Source: Azolla caroliniana (taxonomy: Eukaryota > Polypodiophyta). Taken from it: a DNA stretch of 64,000 nucleotides. A program made the translations under genes and the position numbers. This document shows, one piece after another, positions 11,150 to 22,500 of the stretch. Within the stretch, counting starts at the first letter, position 1. Every line of letters starts with the position of its first letter. Location: contig JBHGNT010000015.1 in the NCBI GenBank assembly GCA_043228905.1, positions 12,152,001 to 12,216,000 of the forward strand. Reading direction: 5' to 3'. The notes beneath the pieces are model-generated. The model was not told where the DNA came from and did not search any database. It saw only the letters and a list, made by a program, of their open reading frames with translations.

Positions 11150-13344
11150 GATGAATCCCTCTGGCTGCTACATGTAGATCTCCTCCTTAAGGTCACTGTG
11201 CAAGAACGTTGTTTGGACATCTAATTGCTTACCTCGAGGTCCATGTTTGCCGCTATGCTCGGCACTGTCCAGATGGATGTCATCTTGACAACTGGGGCAA
11301 AGATCTCATCGAAATCTACTCCCTTTTTTTGCTAGAAGCCCCTCACCACGATGCAGGCTTTGTACCTTGGTGGATTTCCGGCATCTCCCGATTTTAGCTT
11401 GTACACCCACTTGTTCCAGAGTGCTCTCTTTCCTTTCGGTAGCTCTGTCAATTCATATGTATGGTTCTCATGCAGGGAATCCATCTCATCCTGCATGGCA
11501 CTTAACCACTTGCGGTTGTGGGTGTCCTTCTTTGCTTCTTCAAAGCTTTCCGGGTCCCCTTCGTCAGTCAACAATATACGCTCTTCTTCCGAAAATCTTC
11601 GGGGGGCTCTTCTCTCCCTAAGAGGGTATCTCCGCCCTTGATATTCAACTACCAATTCCTCTATTTGTTCTTCATCCGAATCCAGTTCGAGATCTTTACC
11701 GGTTTCAGTGTCTGATCCTTTTTCGGTTGGTTCGGTTCCTTGTCCAAATCCGGTTGGTACTGTCAGTACCTGATCCTTCGTCTTCAGCATTGAGAGCCAC
11801 AGCTTCTGGCTGTGGTCATCTATGAACATCATGAAGTACTGCAACCCGGCATGAAACTTCGTGTCCACTTGGCATACATCGGTATGCACTAGTTCAAGCG
11901 GTGCTTTTCGTCTCATCGGTGGTCTCGATTGGAAAGACATTCGGTTCTACTTGCCGGCCAAACAATTGGTGCACCTCTCAAGTTGCACGTCTTTCACCTC
12001 CAGAATGTGTTTATGCTCAGCAAGTCTTCTCATCCCTTTCTAGCTCATGTGACACAACCATTTGTGCCACAGCTCACCGGCAGTGTTAGATGCCATGTTT
12101 ACTTCCTCCCAGCATATCTAGGCATGCATCAGGTACAAGGTGTTGATCTTCCGGGCTCAGGCCACGATCAAGCTTCCTTTGCTAAACTTCATGACTCCGT
12201 TCCATATCCTACCCATGTAGCCTTCATCATCCAGTCGACCAGGTAATATCAAGTTTAGTCGAACCCCCAAAATTTGTTGGACTTCTCTCAGCAACAACTT
12301 GCACCGGTTGACATCGTCAGCCACACGTCTCTTATGCCGACAATTCGGCGTGCACCTTCATTCCCCATCCTCACATAGTTGTGATCTCTGGCTCGGTAGG
12401 ATGCAAAGCACTTCCGGTCTAGGGTCAGATAGAACGACGCTCCAAAGGCAACCACCCACGTCGTTTCATCGTTGACAAGGTGTAGCTCGCTCTCCTCGGT
12501 GATGAGCAGCAACTCTTCCTCACTTGTCGCAATTGCCGATGTTCCTTTCCGATCTGAACTCTTCCGGTCCGAACTCTTCTTTGACTTGGCACTATTGATT
12601 CCTTTCTCTTTTTGGTAGTGTCGGTAATTCTTTTGGAAATGCCCCGATTTCCCACAATAGAAGCAAGTGGGCCTCCTCCTTGATTTTGACCTCGTCCCCA
12701 ACTTTTCTCGGTTCTAGGGACTCTGATTCCAGTCTCTTCCTCGTGTGTTGGTTTTGGTAACTAAGGATTTTGAGTCAAAGATCACTTCCTTCTCTTTCCG
12801 ATGAGCCTCTTGATCCAGCAAGCTTGATTTTACGCTTGCTAGGGATAAGTGTTTCCCTTCCAGTCCGACGTTGCCCAAAGTGACAACTAACGTCTCCCAG
12901 CTATCTGAGAGGGAACTGAGCAACAACAACGTGAGTACCTCATCGGCTAGAGGTACCTCCAATGAGGTAGTCTTATTTATAAGCCCTTGGAAGGCATTCA
13001 TATGCTCCACCATGCTAGAGTTGTCTTGATATCTAAGTCTCACTAACTTTCGAAATACTAAGACTCCATTTATGGCATTCTTGCTCTCAAAAATGATGCC
13101 TATCTTCTCCCAAAGCTCATGAGCTTTCTTCTCCTCATTGAAGTTGTTATACAGGCTCTTGTCAATGAAGCATCTAATGTAGGCCATCATCTTCCTGTCC
13201 ATCATCGATCTTGTCTAGTCTTTTGTCTCCGAACTATACCGGCAACCAAAAATCTTTAACCACTAGCATGTCCCTCATCTTCGACTTCCACAATGAGTAG
13301 ATGGAGCCGGTGAGCTTGAAAATGCCGCTGAATAGATCTTCCAT
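11150..13344 (-). pseudogene. Copia-F gag-pol pseudogene, integrase core lost
   Basis: Gag starts at ATG 13344 (MEDLFSG). A gag block lies at 12714-13205 and a zinc knuckle CFYCGKSGHFQKNC-type at 12640-12690. A protease region has FGASFYL where copia-D has DSGASFHL, so the catalytic Asp is lost. At 11332-11940 one open frame joins the first integrase segment (HTDVCQVDTK to KTKDQVL) directly to the linker and RT start: the rest of the integrase core found in D is deleted without breaking the frame. Sequence then runs into RT (YMQQPEG-like) up to 11112. Non-functional. Confidence 0.75.
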
Positions 13345-13359
13345 GCTCTAATACCAAAT

Positions 13360-13925
13360 TGTAGCAAATGGTGCTCGGCCACAATCGAGTCTCAAACACA
13401 TGATGGAAGAAACAAACAAAAGAAATTGGTAGATTGATACACACTTACACCGAAATAAAGCGACACGGGATATTAACGTGGAAAACCTCGAGAGGCAAAA
13501 CCACGAGAGTTCACTAACTCCGAACTAAATCACTATATGCAAGAGAGACTATGTGACTCAAAGGCACCTACCTCGAGATCTGTGACCTCACTAACAAGCG
13601 GTTACAACAGAAACTTACTTTCTGTTCTTTTTCCTCTCACTTCTCACTCTGTACAATAGTAATACTCAACTAGAATGATCATCATACATCTAGTTGCCCT
13701 AGTTATATTTATACTCATATAACTTTTCAGGCTATTTACAAGTATAGCCTCAATGGCACATAGGAACATATTTACCGATATGTCCCTTCTCATGGTTCAC
13801 GTCAGATCCAGTCAGATTCCTTCCAGGTCCGTCCGGTTTGGCTTTTGGATATCCTTCCGGATCCATCTGATCTGGCTTCTTGCTTTGGCTCATCCGATCC
13901 GGCTCATCCAGTTCCCATCCATAGA
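13360..13925 (-). repeat. Copia-F 5' LTR (left end complete, right end truncated)
   Basis: Begins TGTAGCAAATGGTGCTCGG next to the primer site. It has the ACTTTTCAGGCTATTTACA block shared with the D and E LTRs. It lacks the CCCAACA terminus and breaks off near 13925 into copia-C1 RNase H sequence. Confidence 0.65.
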
Positions 13926-15179
13926 GACAGGTTTCTCAATAGGTCGCGCCCATGTATTCGGCCTTTGTGCTCAACAATGCGATTATGGGCTGCTTTTTGC
14001 TACTCTAGGAGATCGCTCCGTTGCCAAGACGAATCCTAACATCGATCATCTATCGGCTTTATAGCCGGCCCAATCAGCATCTGTGTACCCTTCAAGTCAA
14101 ATGATCGTGTTTGATTTATACAGGATGTTGAAATCCATCATTCGATGGACATACCTAAGTACTCTTTTAGTGCAGTTGAGATGAACATTTCGAGGGTTCT
14201 ACATGAATTGGCTAAGTAAACCAACTGAATAGTTGAGGTCGGGTCGTGTGATGGTTAGATAGAGCAAGTTGTCAATCAGTTGATGGTACTGAGTCAGTTC
14301 ACAATCTTCTGTTCCCGAATCGGCATCGAGTTTGAGGTTTCAATTGAGAGGGGTAGACATAGGTTTGCACTCAATCATCCTAAACTTGTAGAGCAAGTTG
14401 AGAATGTAGTGTCGTTGCAAGATCAATATCCCAATTGGTGTTCGAATTACTTCTATACCAAGGAAGTAATGGAGTCATGCATATCCTTCCTTTCGAATCG
14501 GCTGGATAGGAGTGATTTGACCTATTAATGTCGGCTAGATTCTTCCCCCCCATTACCAGATCATTCATGTACAAGATGATGACAATCAGGTTGTCCGACT
14601 CGTTTTTTATGTAAAGGGAGTTGTTCGATTTTGACACTCGAAAGCCAATTTGGTGAAGATACTAGGTGATCTTCGAATGCCAAGCACGTGGTGCTTGCTT
14701 GAGTCCGTATAGAGCCTTCCTAAGTCGGCAAACTACGGTCGGGTGTTTACTTGATTCGAAATTAGGAGGTTCAATCATGAAGACCTCCTCTTCTAATTCA
14801 CCTTGTAGGAAGGCGTTCTTTACATGCATTTGGTGGAGGTACCACCCTTTTGCAGCTACGAACAGTCGTCATCTTTGCCACTGGGGCAAAGGTCTCCTTG
14901 TAATCAACTCCCTGTGTTTGAGCATATCCCTTAGCTACGAGTCATGCCTTGTAGTGATTTACCAAATCGTCGGCATTATATTTTACCTTATAGATCCATC
15001 TACAACCGATTGCTTTCTTGTGTGGAGAATGGGGAACGAGAACCCATGTCTCATTTTTGCATAGAGCTTGCATTTCTTCGTTCATAGCATCGATCCATCG
15101 TGGATCCTTGGTGGCCTCAAAAAAGGTCTCTAGTTCTCGAACTGTTGCCATCTTCATCATAAAGGCATAATGATATGCT
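13926..15179 (-). pseudogene. Copia-C1 RT/RNase H part
   Basis: Distal piece of the copia-C1 pol, separated from its gag-integrase part (33701-36780) by the 18.5-kb A2 insertion. Visible: RT start at 14942-15179 (WIDAMNEEMQALCKNETW, RWIYKVKYN), the RT active-site region at 14380-14637 with YMNDL in place of YVDDL, and RNase H STKAEYMGAT near 13950. The 3' end and 3' LTR are missing; copia-F LTR sequence abuts at about 13925. TSD TATGC at 15175-15179 pairs with 33701-33705. Confidence 0.8.
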
Positions 15180-15597
15180 GTGAAAGTTAATATGCGGAAG
15201 CTTGTGACAAAATCGGCTTTGCCGGGTAGCAACAGAATATTGAGATGAAAGGTGTAATGGAGACCTTACGCAAGAGAGACAAAGAGAGCAGAAAGCATAA
15301 AAGTTATTCAAAATAATAACACTCTGTAACTTTGTACATAGAACGTGCTCAAACAGCACTTTTATACAAGTCCATAAAGCACTGACAGGTACTTCAATGC
15401 TCATACGAGCGACTGACACTGATTCCCAAAAATATGCCTATGTACTAGGCTAGATCCATAGGCCTCTAACGGCCTACCAGTTTCAATCCGATCCGGCTCC
15501 TGGTTCCGGACACCGATCCGGTTCTCCGCCCCAGATACCGATCCGGCTCTTCGTTGCAGATACCGATCCGGATCCGGTTGAGCTTGCTCGCTCAACA
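15180..15597 (-). repeat. Copia-A2 3' LTR (418 bp)
   Basis: Starts TGTGAAAGTTAATATGCGG and ends GCTCGCTCAACA. The polypurine tract follows directly at 15598. Confidence 0.9.
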
Positions 15598-15621
15598 CTC
15601 CCCCTCAAGCTCAACTTGAGG
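15598..15621 (-). promoter_or_regulatory. Copia-A2 polypurine tract with hairpin
   Basis: On the minus strand a perfect 7-bp inverted repeat CCTCAAG/CTTGAGG with a 5-base loop (15603-15621) overlaps the purine tract GAGGGGGAG directly before the 3' LTR. The same arrangement is present in copia-A3 at 45415-45438. Confidence 0.7.
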
Positions 15622-15839
15622 TCAGATCGTGGTGTCAATATTTGCAGTAACCGGTTCTTTCCTCCGGCTCCTTCTGGCGTCCTCCCGCCTTGCTCGCGCT
15701 CCTCGTCTGGTTAGGTTCCACTTCCCACGAACCACCCGGTTCTGTGCACCTCGACCTCCTTGGTCAGATTGTCTACTCAGCAGGCCCATCACAACTCCTT
15801 CAGATTATAACTCTAACGCTTGTCGACCCATCGGTTCCT

Positions 15840-17835
15840 CTATGTCGGTGTCGACTTTCGCTGCCTTCTCGTTCGATTTACCTTTAGTTGATCCGGTTCC
15901 TCTAAATCAAATTGTTGAACCGAATCGTCTTTCTCCGATTCGTTCCAGCTTTTGTCTGAATCGATTGCCTCTAATTCATTCCAACTCTTGTTTGAGTTGG
16001 TAGTCTCCACCTCATCTTCCATTTTTAGCCCCTTCACCACATCGGACCACGTCCAGGTCTTGGCCTTCTTCCGGTCAGCTCTACCCTTCTTGAGTCTGCC
16101 GCTGTTGTCTCTTGCTCCGACTTTTTCAGATGTGCCGACTCCTTCGGTCGGTTCGACTTCCTTTTTCTGCTCATCTCCCCCCTTGGTTCTTTCTTCCTCT
16201 CCGGCTCCTTGTCCGGTGTCATCCGTTCCCCCCCTCAAGTGCGACACGTCAAGATGTTGTAGACCAAGCATCTCTGAAAAGTGTTGCAACTTGTCTGATC
16301 CGAGCGGCTTGGTGAAGATGTCAGCAACCTACCGATCTGTAGCCTTAGGTTCCGGTCCAGGGGTGTGGAGATCGGTCGACATTCCGTCATGCCGAACTTG
16401 TACAACATATTCAACACATAATGGTATTGTGAGAGCAATATGCCGTCAGGGGTCCGGATCACCTCGATCCCAAGAAAATAATGAAGGTCCCCCATGTCCT
16501 TCATTTCAAATGCGTCCGACAACTGGGACTTCACTCGACCTATTTCATCGAGTCTGGGTCTAGTGATGACTAGATCATCTACATATAGTAGGATACAAAC
16601 CAGACTGTCCGAACATTTCTAGATGAACAGTGAAGAGTCGGACTGTGAGGCTGCAAAGCCCATCTTACACAACCAGTGCATGATTTTCGCATTCCAAGCT
16701 CGGGGGGCTTGCTTCAGACCATAAAGTGACTTTTTGAGTTGGCACACTGCCTACCTGTTCAACTTCGATCGAAAATCGGGGGATTGGATCATATAGACCT
16801 ACTCTTCAAGATCACCTTGAAGAAACGAATTCTTCACATCCATCTGATGAAGATGCCACCCCTTGCTACAACAATCGCCAGTACCACATGAACCGTCATC
16901 ATCTTTGCTACTAGAGCGAAGGTCTTGTCGTATTCGATTCCGTGGGTTGGCGCGTATCCCTTCGCCACTAACCGGGCTTTGTACCGGTTGACCGAACCGT
17001 CGGCATTGTACTTTACCTTGTACAACCATTTACAACCGATTGGTTTACATTGTCAGGGAGGGTCAACCAAGTCCCAAGTGTCGTTGGTATCGAGTGCCCG
17101 CATTTCTTCTTCCATTACAGCATGCCAATTCGCCTCCTTTGCCGCTTCAGCGTAACTCTCTGGCTCACGCACTTCCGCCACCTTGGTCATGTACGCATAG
17201 TGATGCGCCATGTACTCATTGTATCCCACCATTGTACGAGGTTCTTTTGGCGGGTTGACCGACGCATTTTCGTCAACTGGTTTGAGGCCCTTCTTGGCCA
17301 GTTCGGACTTCATTTCTAAAGTTCTGCCTTCATCCTTTCCAGAGTTTGATTCGCTCTTATCTGACCCTTCACTGCCAGTGTCATATCCCGTCATCTTCCT
17401 CTTCCCCTTCTCTTTGCGCGTGAACCATCTCCTCGGTTCCTTGCGCGAGGAGAGCACGACAGTGTCTCCACTACTCGCTGGTTCTTCATCCAACTGGTCA
17501 TTCCGACTCAATCCCTCGTTTGGCCTGCTCAGTTGAAACGAGATCAGGCTCTCTTCTAAAGTACTAAAATCTTCATCTTCTACCTGAACCTCTCTGAGTT
17601 CACTAGTCTCATCCTCTGGAATCGGGTCTTCGTCAGAAGTTGGAGTTGGTAGAGAGTACCATGATGCCAACTCATCAAATTCGACATCTCAACTTACTCG
17701 GACCTCTTAAGACCGAGGGTTATAACACTTATACCCCTTCTGCTCATGTGAGTAGCCGACAAGTATGCACTTCTCCAACTTTGGATCTAGCTTCCTCCGC
17801 TTCTCATCCTGTACATGCACATATGCTATGCTACC
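15840..17835 (-). pseudogene. Copia-A2 pol: integrase end, linker, RT, RNase H remnant
   Basis: Read right to left: integrase C-terminal sequence (17707-17835), an acidic serine-rich linker (17053-17670) ending in the MRALDTNDTWDLV motif, RT from about 17030 to 16500 with several frame breaks, and the RT connection domain at 16235-16534 (MKDMGDLHYFLGIEV). Near 16340 the sequence jumps from SPLDRN directly to the extreme C-terminus; the RNase H core seen in A1 at 1198-1518 is deleted. Non-functional. Confidence 0.8.
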
Positions 17836-18601
17836 TGACGGGAACTCAACGCTCCTTATGTCCAACGCTCGGCCACAACCGAGATTCTTCTCATTCACAG
17901 AAAAAACGGGAAACAAATGCACGACACAAAGGAGAGAAAATACACAGGAGGTTTACGTGGAAAACCCCAAACTAGGGGAAAAAACCACGGCAGCCCACAA
18001 GCTGCAAACTGTCACTATGTAAGAATGTACAAACAGTGAGTTCACGGAGGCAACAACCTCATGCTAACGATCTTCACCACAGGCGGCGGTTACAACAGAG
18101 GCAACGACCTCGTTCTCTCTCTCTCTCTCTCTCTCTGTACAGTTACACACACTGATCTTGTGCAAAACAGACAATGACAACACACACAAAAATTTTGCCC
18201 TAAGTCATATTTATACTAATATGACTTTTCGTCTATTTACAAATATAGCCTCAATAGACTCTCAGAAACATATTTATGAATATGTCTCTTCATCCAGTTC
18301 ATACCGGGTCTATGCCATCCGGCTCTCCGTAGCCGGGTACTCCTCATCCGGTTCATACCGGGTCTGTATCATCCGCCTCTCCGTAGCCGGGTACTCCTCA
18401 TCCGGTTCATACCGGGTCTGCACCATCCGGCTCTCCGTAGCCGGGTACTCCTCATCCGGTCTTCACCGGGTCAGTATCATCCGGCTCTCCGTAGCCGGGT
18501 ACTCCTCATCCGGTTTTGGCCTCGGCCTATTGGCCTCGGCCGAGTTTGTTCATCGGCACTGTTCTTCTCCCTTCCCATCCGGAGGGACCTGTCTCCCAAC
18601 A
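17836..18601 (-). repeat. Solo LTR E (766 bp) in copia-A2
   Basis: Flanked by the 5-bp TSD CTACC (17831-17835 and 18602-18606); removing it restores the copia-A2 integrase frame as seen in A1. Ends TGACGGGAAC...CTCCCAACA. It resembles the D LTR (GCTCGGCCACAACCGAG, a TATTTATA promoter block and CATCCGGAGGGAC near the end) but is longer. A (CT)n tract lies at 18114-18135. With no internal domain, it is a solo LTR left by LTR-LTR recombination. Confidence 0.85.
18292..18512. repeat. Tandem repeats in solo LTR E
   Basis: Four or more units of about 54 bp built from TCATCCGGTTCATACCGGGT followed by a CCGGCTCTCCGTAGCCGG palindromic part. Comparable but shorter CCGG units occur in the D LTRs. Confidence 0.85.
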
Positions 18602-18919
18602 CTACCAAATATCTGAAGGTGTCTCAAATTCGTCTTCCGCCCAAAATATAGTTCATGTGTTGACACCTTGTCTCCGATCCGGTTTTGGATGTAGACGGCT
18701 GTCCGGACCGCCTCAGCCGATTAGAATTTGGGCATGCTCTTCTCCTCTAGCATTGCCCTTGCCGTGTCGGCAATCGACCGGTTCTTCCTTTCGGCCACAC
18801 TGTTTTGTTCCGGTGTGTATCTGCAGCTAAATTCTCTCCAAATTCCTTTCTGCTGTAGATAACTATTGAATTGGCCAGAAAAATATTCTTGTCCGCCATC
18901 CAACCGCAAGCACTTGATC
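18602..18919 (-). pseudogene. Copia-A2 integrase middle segment
   Basis: Integrase core between solo LTR E and copia-D: RLDGGQEYFSGQF, TPEQNSVAERKNRSIADTARAML (18721-18914). It continues at 24362 beyond copia-D. Starts with the E target repeat CTACC and ends with the D target repeat TGATC. Confidence 0.8.
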
Positions 18920-19581
18920 TGTTGAGCAATCAATGCTCCGATTAACCTTCACCGCTCGGCCACAACCGAGTAAGCGCAAATCAATACAGCAGAAAATAGG
19001 AACCACAGAGAAAGGACACGATTACACAGAGATTAACGTGGAAAACCCTAGACGGGAAAAACCACGGGAGTCCAAGACTCCAAACCAACTATGCACAAAG
19101 AGAAGTATACAATGGCGAGCTGCAAGGCGACGACCTTGAGCTCGTTGTCCTCGCCACAGGCGGCGGAAATACACAGAGGCGTCGTCCTCTTCCTCTCTCA
19201 CGCTCTAACTCTCTCTCTCTCTCTCACGGCTGCTCCCTCTTCACTCCTCTTGAGTGGGAAAAACAGAAAAATGAGTAGCAACAACTTAACTGTTTGCCCT
19301 AAGTCATATTTATACACATATGACTTTCGGGCTATTTACAAATATAGCCTCAAGGGCTCTTGGCAAACATATTCACAAATATGTCTCCGCATCCGGATCT
19401 CTCTCCGGGTACATTCGTCATCCGGCTCCGTAACCGGGGTCTTCATCATCCGGTTCCGTAACCGGGGTCTTCATCATCCGGTTCCGTAACCGGAGTCTTC
19501 ATCATCCGGCTCCGTAACCGCAACCGGGCTTGTCGTCATTCATCTCCGGACATCCCATCCGGAGGGACCGAAATCCCAACA
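18920..19581 (-). repeat. Copia-D 3' LTR (662 bp)
   Basis: TGTTGAGC...CCCAACA on the plus strand. Differs from 23695-24356 at three visible sites (an A/G near 18977, T/C and G/A near 19144-19158). Contains four CCGGNTCCGTAACCGG-type units (about 19410-19530). Confidence 0.95.
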
Positions 19582-19591
19582 AACTCCCCCT

Positions 19592-22500
19592 TCACTTCGG
19601 CATGGGATGTCTCTCCAGTCCGATCCTCTTCCGGCATGCTTCCAGCTTGTCGGGTGTGAGCACCTTGGTCAGCATATCCGACCCGTTCTCGTCCGTGTGG
19701 ACCTTCGTCAGCACGAACTCCTTGTCTTCTATCCTTTCCCGGATCCAGTGATATCTTCGCTGGATGTGCTTCGTCCGGGAGTGATAAGCCGCGTTCTTCG
19801 CAAGGTGGATGGCACTCTGACTGTCGCAGTAGAGTCGGTACTCCTCCTGCTGGATACCGAGCTCTCTAATGAAGTCCTTCATCCATATTATTTCCTTGCC
19901 GGCTTCAACAGCCGCCATGTACTCCGCCTCCGTGGTTGACAACGCAACCGTCTTCTGCAGCCTCGACTGCCACGAAACAGCTCCACCTGCATACGTCATC
20001 ACATACCCTGATGTGGACCGGCTGGTATCTGCATCAGCCGACATATCCGAATCGGTAAAGCCGTCGAATTCGGGCTTACCGGAGCCGAATCGGAGGCACA
20101 CGTTTGCCGTGCCCTTCAGGTATCGGAGTATCCACTTGACCGCGTTCCAGTGCTCTTTGCCGGGATTGCTCATGTACCGGCTCACCACTCCAACTGCATA
20201 TCCTATGTCCGGTCTTGTACACACCATTGCGTACATTAGGCTTCCGACGGCAGAGGCATATGGTACTTTCATCATGTCCTCCTTCTCAGCCTTTGTCTTG
20301 GGGCTTTGCTTGCTGGACAACTTGCAGTTTGCCGGGAGGGTTGACCCGACCGGTCTTGCTTCCGACATGTTGAACCGGTGAAGCACCTTTGTCACGTACT
20401 TCTCCTGTGACAGCCACAACTGCTTCTTCTTCCGGTCCCGGATGATGTGCATCCCTAGTATTTGCCTCGCCGGACCCAGGTCCTTCATTGAGAAGGTTCG
20501 GTGAAGCGCTTTCTTCAGCGTCCGTATCTTGACCTGGTCCCGTCCGACGATCAACATGTCGTCCACGTACAGGAGGAGTATTAGAGAGTCTCCTCCTTCG
20601 AACTTCTTCACAAACACGCAGTGATCAGACTGCGTTTTGTGGTACCCTTCGTCGGTCATGAAGGAGTCGAACTTCCGGTACCATTGCCGGGGAGCCTGCT
20701 TCAGTCCGTAAAGGCTCTTTTTCAACCGGCATACCAGGTGCTCCTTCCCTTTCTTCTCGAATCCTTCCGGTTGCTGCATGTAGATCTCTTCTTCGAGGTC
20801 ACCGTGAAGGAATGCCGTCTTCACGTCCATCTGTTCTACCTCGAGGTCCATGCTTGCCACTATGCTCAGCACCGTCCGGATGGAGGTCATCTTCACTACC
20901 GGGGCGAATATCTCGTCGAAGTCGACGCCCTTCTTCTGCTGAAACCCCTTCACCACGATCCGGGCTTTGTATCTCGGGGGGTTTCCGGCATCTCCCGGTT
21001 TCAGCTTGAACACCCACTTGTTTCGAAGTGCCCGCTTTCCTTTCGGCAACTCCACAAGTTCATATGTGTGGTTCTCATGCAGGGAATCCATCTCGTCCTG
21101 CATGGCACTCAACCACCTGCGGCTCTGGGTGTCATGCTTTGCTTCTTCAAAGCTCTCCGGCTCCCCTTCGTCGGTCAGCAGCACGTGCTCTGGTTCCGGA
21201 AATCTCCGGGGGGCCCTTCTCTCTCTTAGAGGATATCTCCGTTCCGGAGCTTCGGTAACCGGTTCTTCCGATTCTTCTTCATCCGAATCCATTTCGGGAT
21301 CGGGGCCGGTTCCGGTATCATTTTCATCTTCTTCGGCCGGTTCTGTTTCTTCACCGTCTTCGGCCGGATCCTCGAGTGCTAACCGGTCTCTTGCCGGTCG
21401 GGACTGCTCCTCGTAGAGTTGATCCTCACCGGTCGACTTGGAGCTCTTCATCTTCTTCTCCGACTCCCAGTCGGCAAGTGTCTTGTCCTCCATGAAGATG
21501 ATGTCTCGACTCCTGAATATCTTCTTGTCGACCGGGTCCCATACTCGGTAGCCGAACTCGTCGTCGCCGTAACCGAGGAATATGCATGGCCGGGTCTTTG
21601 GATCTAGCTTTCCTCTCCGGTCCTTTGCCACATGCACGTATGCGAGACACCCGAACACCTTCAGATGCCGGTAGGACACTTCCTTACCGGTCCACACTTT
21701 CTGCGGCGTGTCTCCGTCCAGAGGTACTGAGGGTGATCTATTTATCACGTATGTCGCCGTCGACATCGCCTCAGCCCAAAACCCCTTGGGTAATTTCGCA
21801 TGCGCTAGCATACTCCGGACCCTCTCCATTATGGTCCGGTTCATCCTCTCGGCCAGCCCGTTCAGTTCCGGCGTCTTCGGCACAGTAAACTCGAGCCGGA
21901 TTCCCTTCGAGCGACAGTACTCCTGGAACTGCCCCCGGTATTCCCCTCCGTTATCCGCTCGTATCGCTTTCAGCTTCTTGCCGGATTCCCTTTCCACTCT
22001 CGCGTGGAGTTCTTTGAAGACGGACAACACTTGGTCCTTTGTCTTCAACGGCGCCGTCCACAGCTTCCGGCTGTGATCATCAATGAAAGTCACGAAGTAC
22101 TGGGCTCCGCCATGTGACTTCGTTTCTACCTGACACACATCAGTGTGCACCAACTCCAATGGTGCGCTACGTCTCGTCGGTGGCCTTGAGTGGAAGGAGG
22201 TTCGGTTCTGCTTACCGGCCAGGCAATCGGTGCACTTCTCCAGATGCACATGCTTCACTGGAATGAGGTTGTCTTCTGCAAGCCTCTTCATCCCCTTCTC
22301 GCTCATGTGGCACAGTCTCTTGTGCCACAGCTCACCGGCAGTGTCGGCTGCCACGTTCAGCTCCTCCGAACATAGCCGGGAATTCATCAGGTACAGGGTG
22401 TTGACCTTCCGGGCCCGAGCCACTATCAGGCTCCCCTTGCTGAACTTCATGACACCGTTCCGGATGCTACCCGTGTAGCCTTCATCATCTAGCCTCCCGG

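Larger units (their letters stand above)
11112..13925 (-). mobile_element. Copia-F remnant (copia-D-like family)
   Basis: Minus-strand copia remnant. A partial 5' LTR (13360-13925) resembles the D and E LTRs, sharing the GCTCGGCCACAA motif and the CATATTTATAC-like promoter block. A TGGTATTAGAGC primer site lies at 13345-13356 and gag begins at 13344. The interior ends inside RT at 11112, where the copia-B1 LTR begins. Confidence 0.8.

Noticed and set aside
18292-18512. Regularly spaced repeats resembling a CRISPR array
   Set aside because: Units are contiguous tandem repeats within a plant LTR flanked by a TSD; there are no unique spacers and the genome is eukaryotic.
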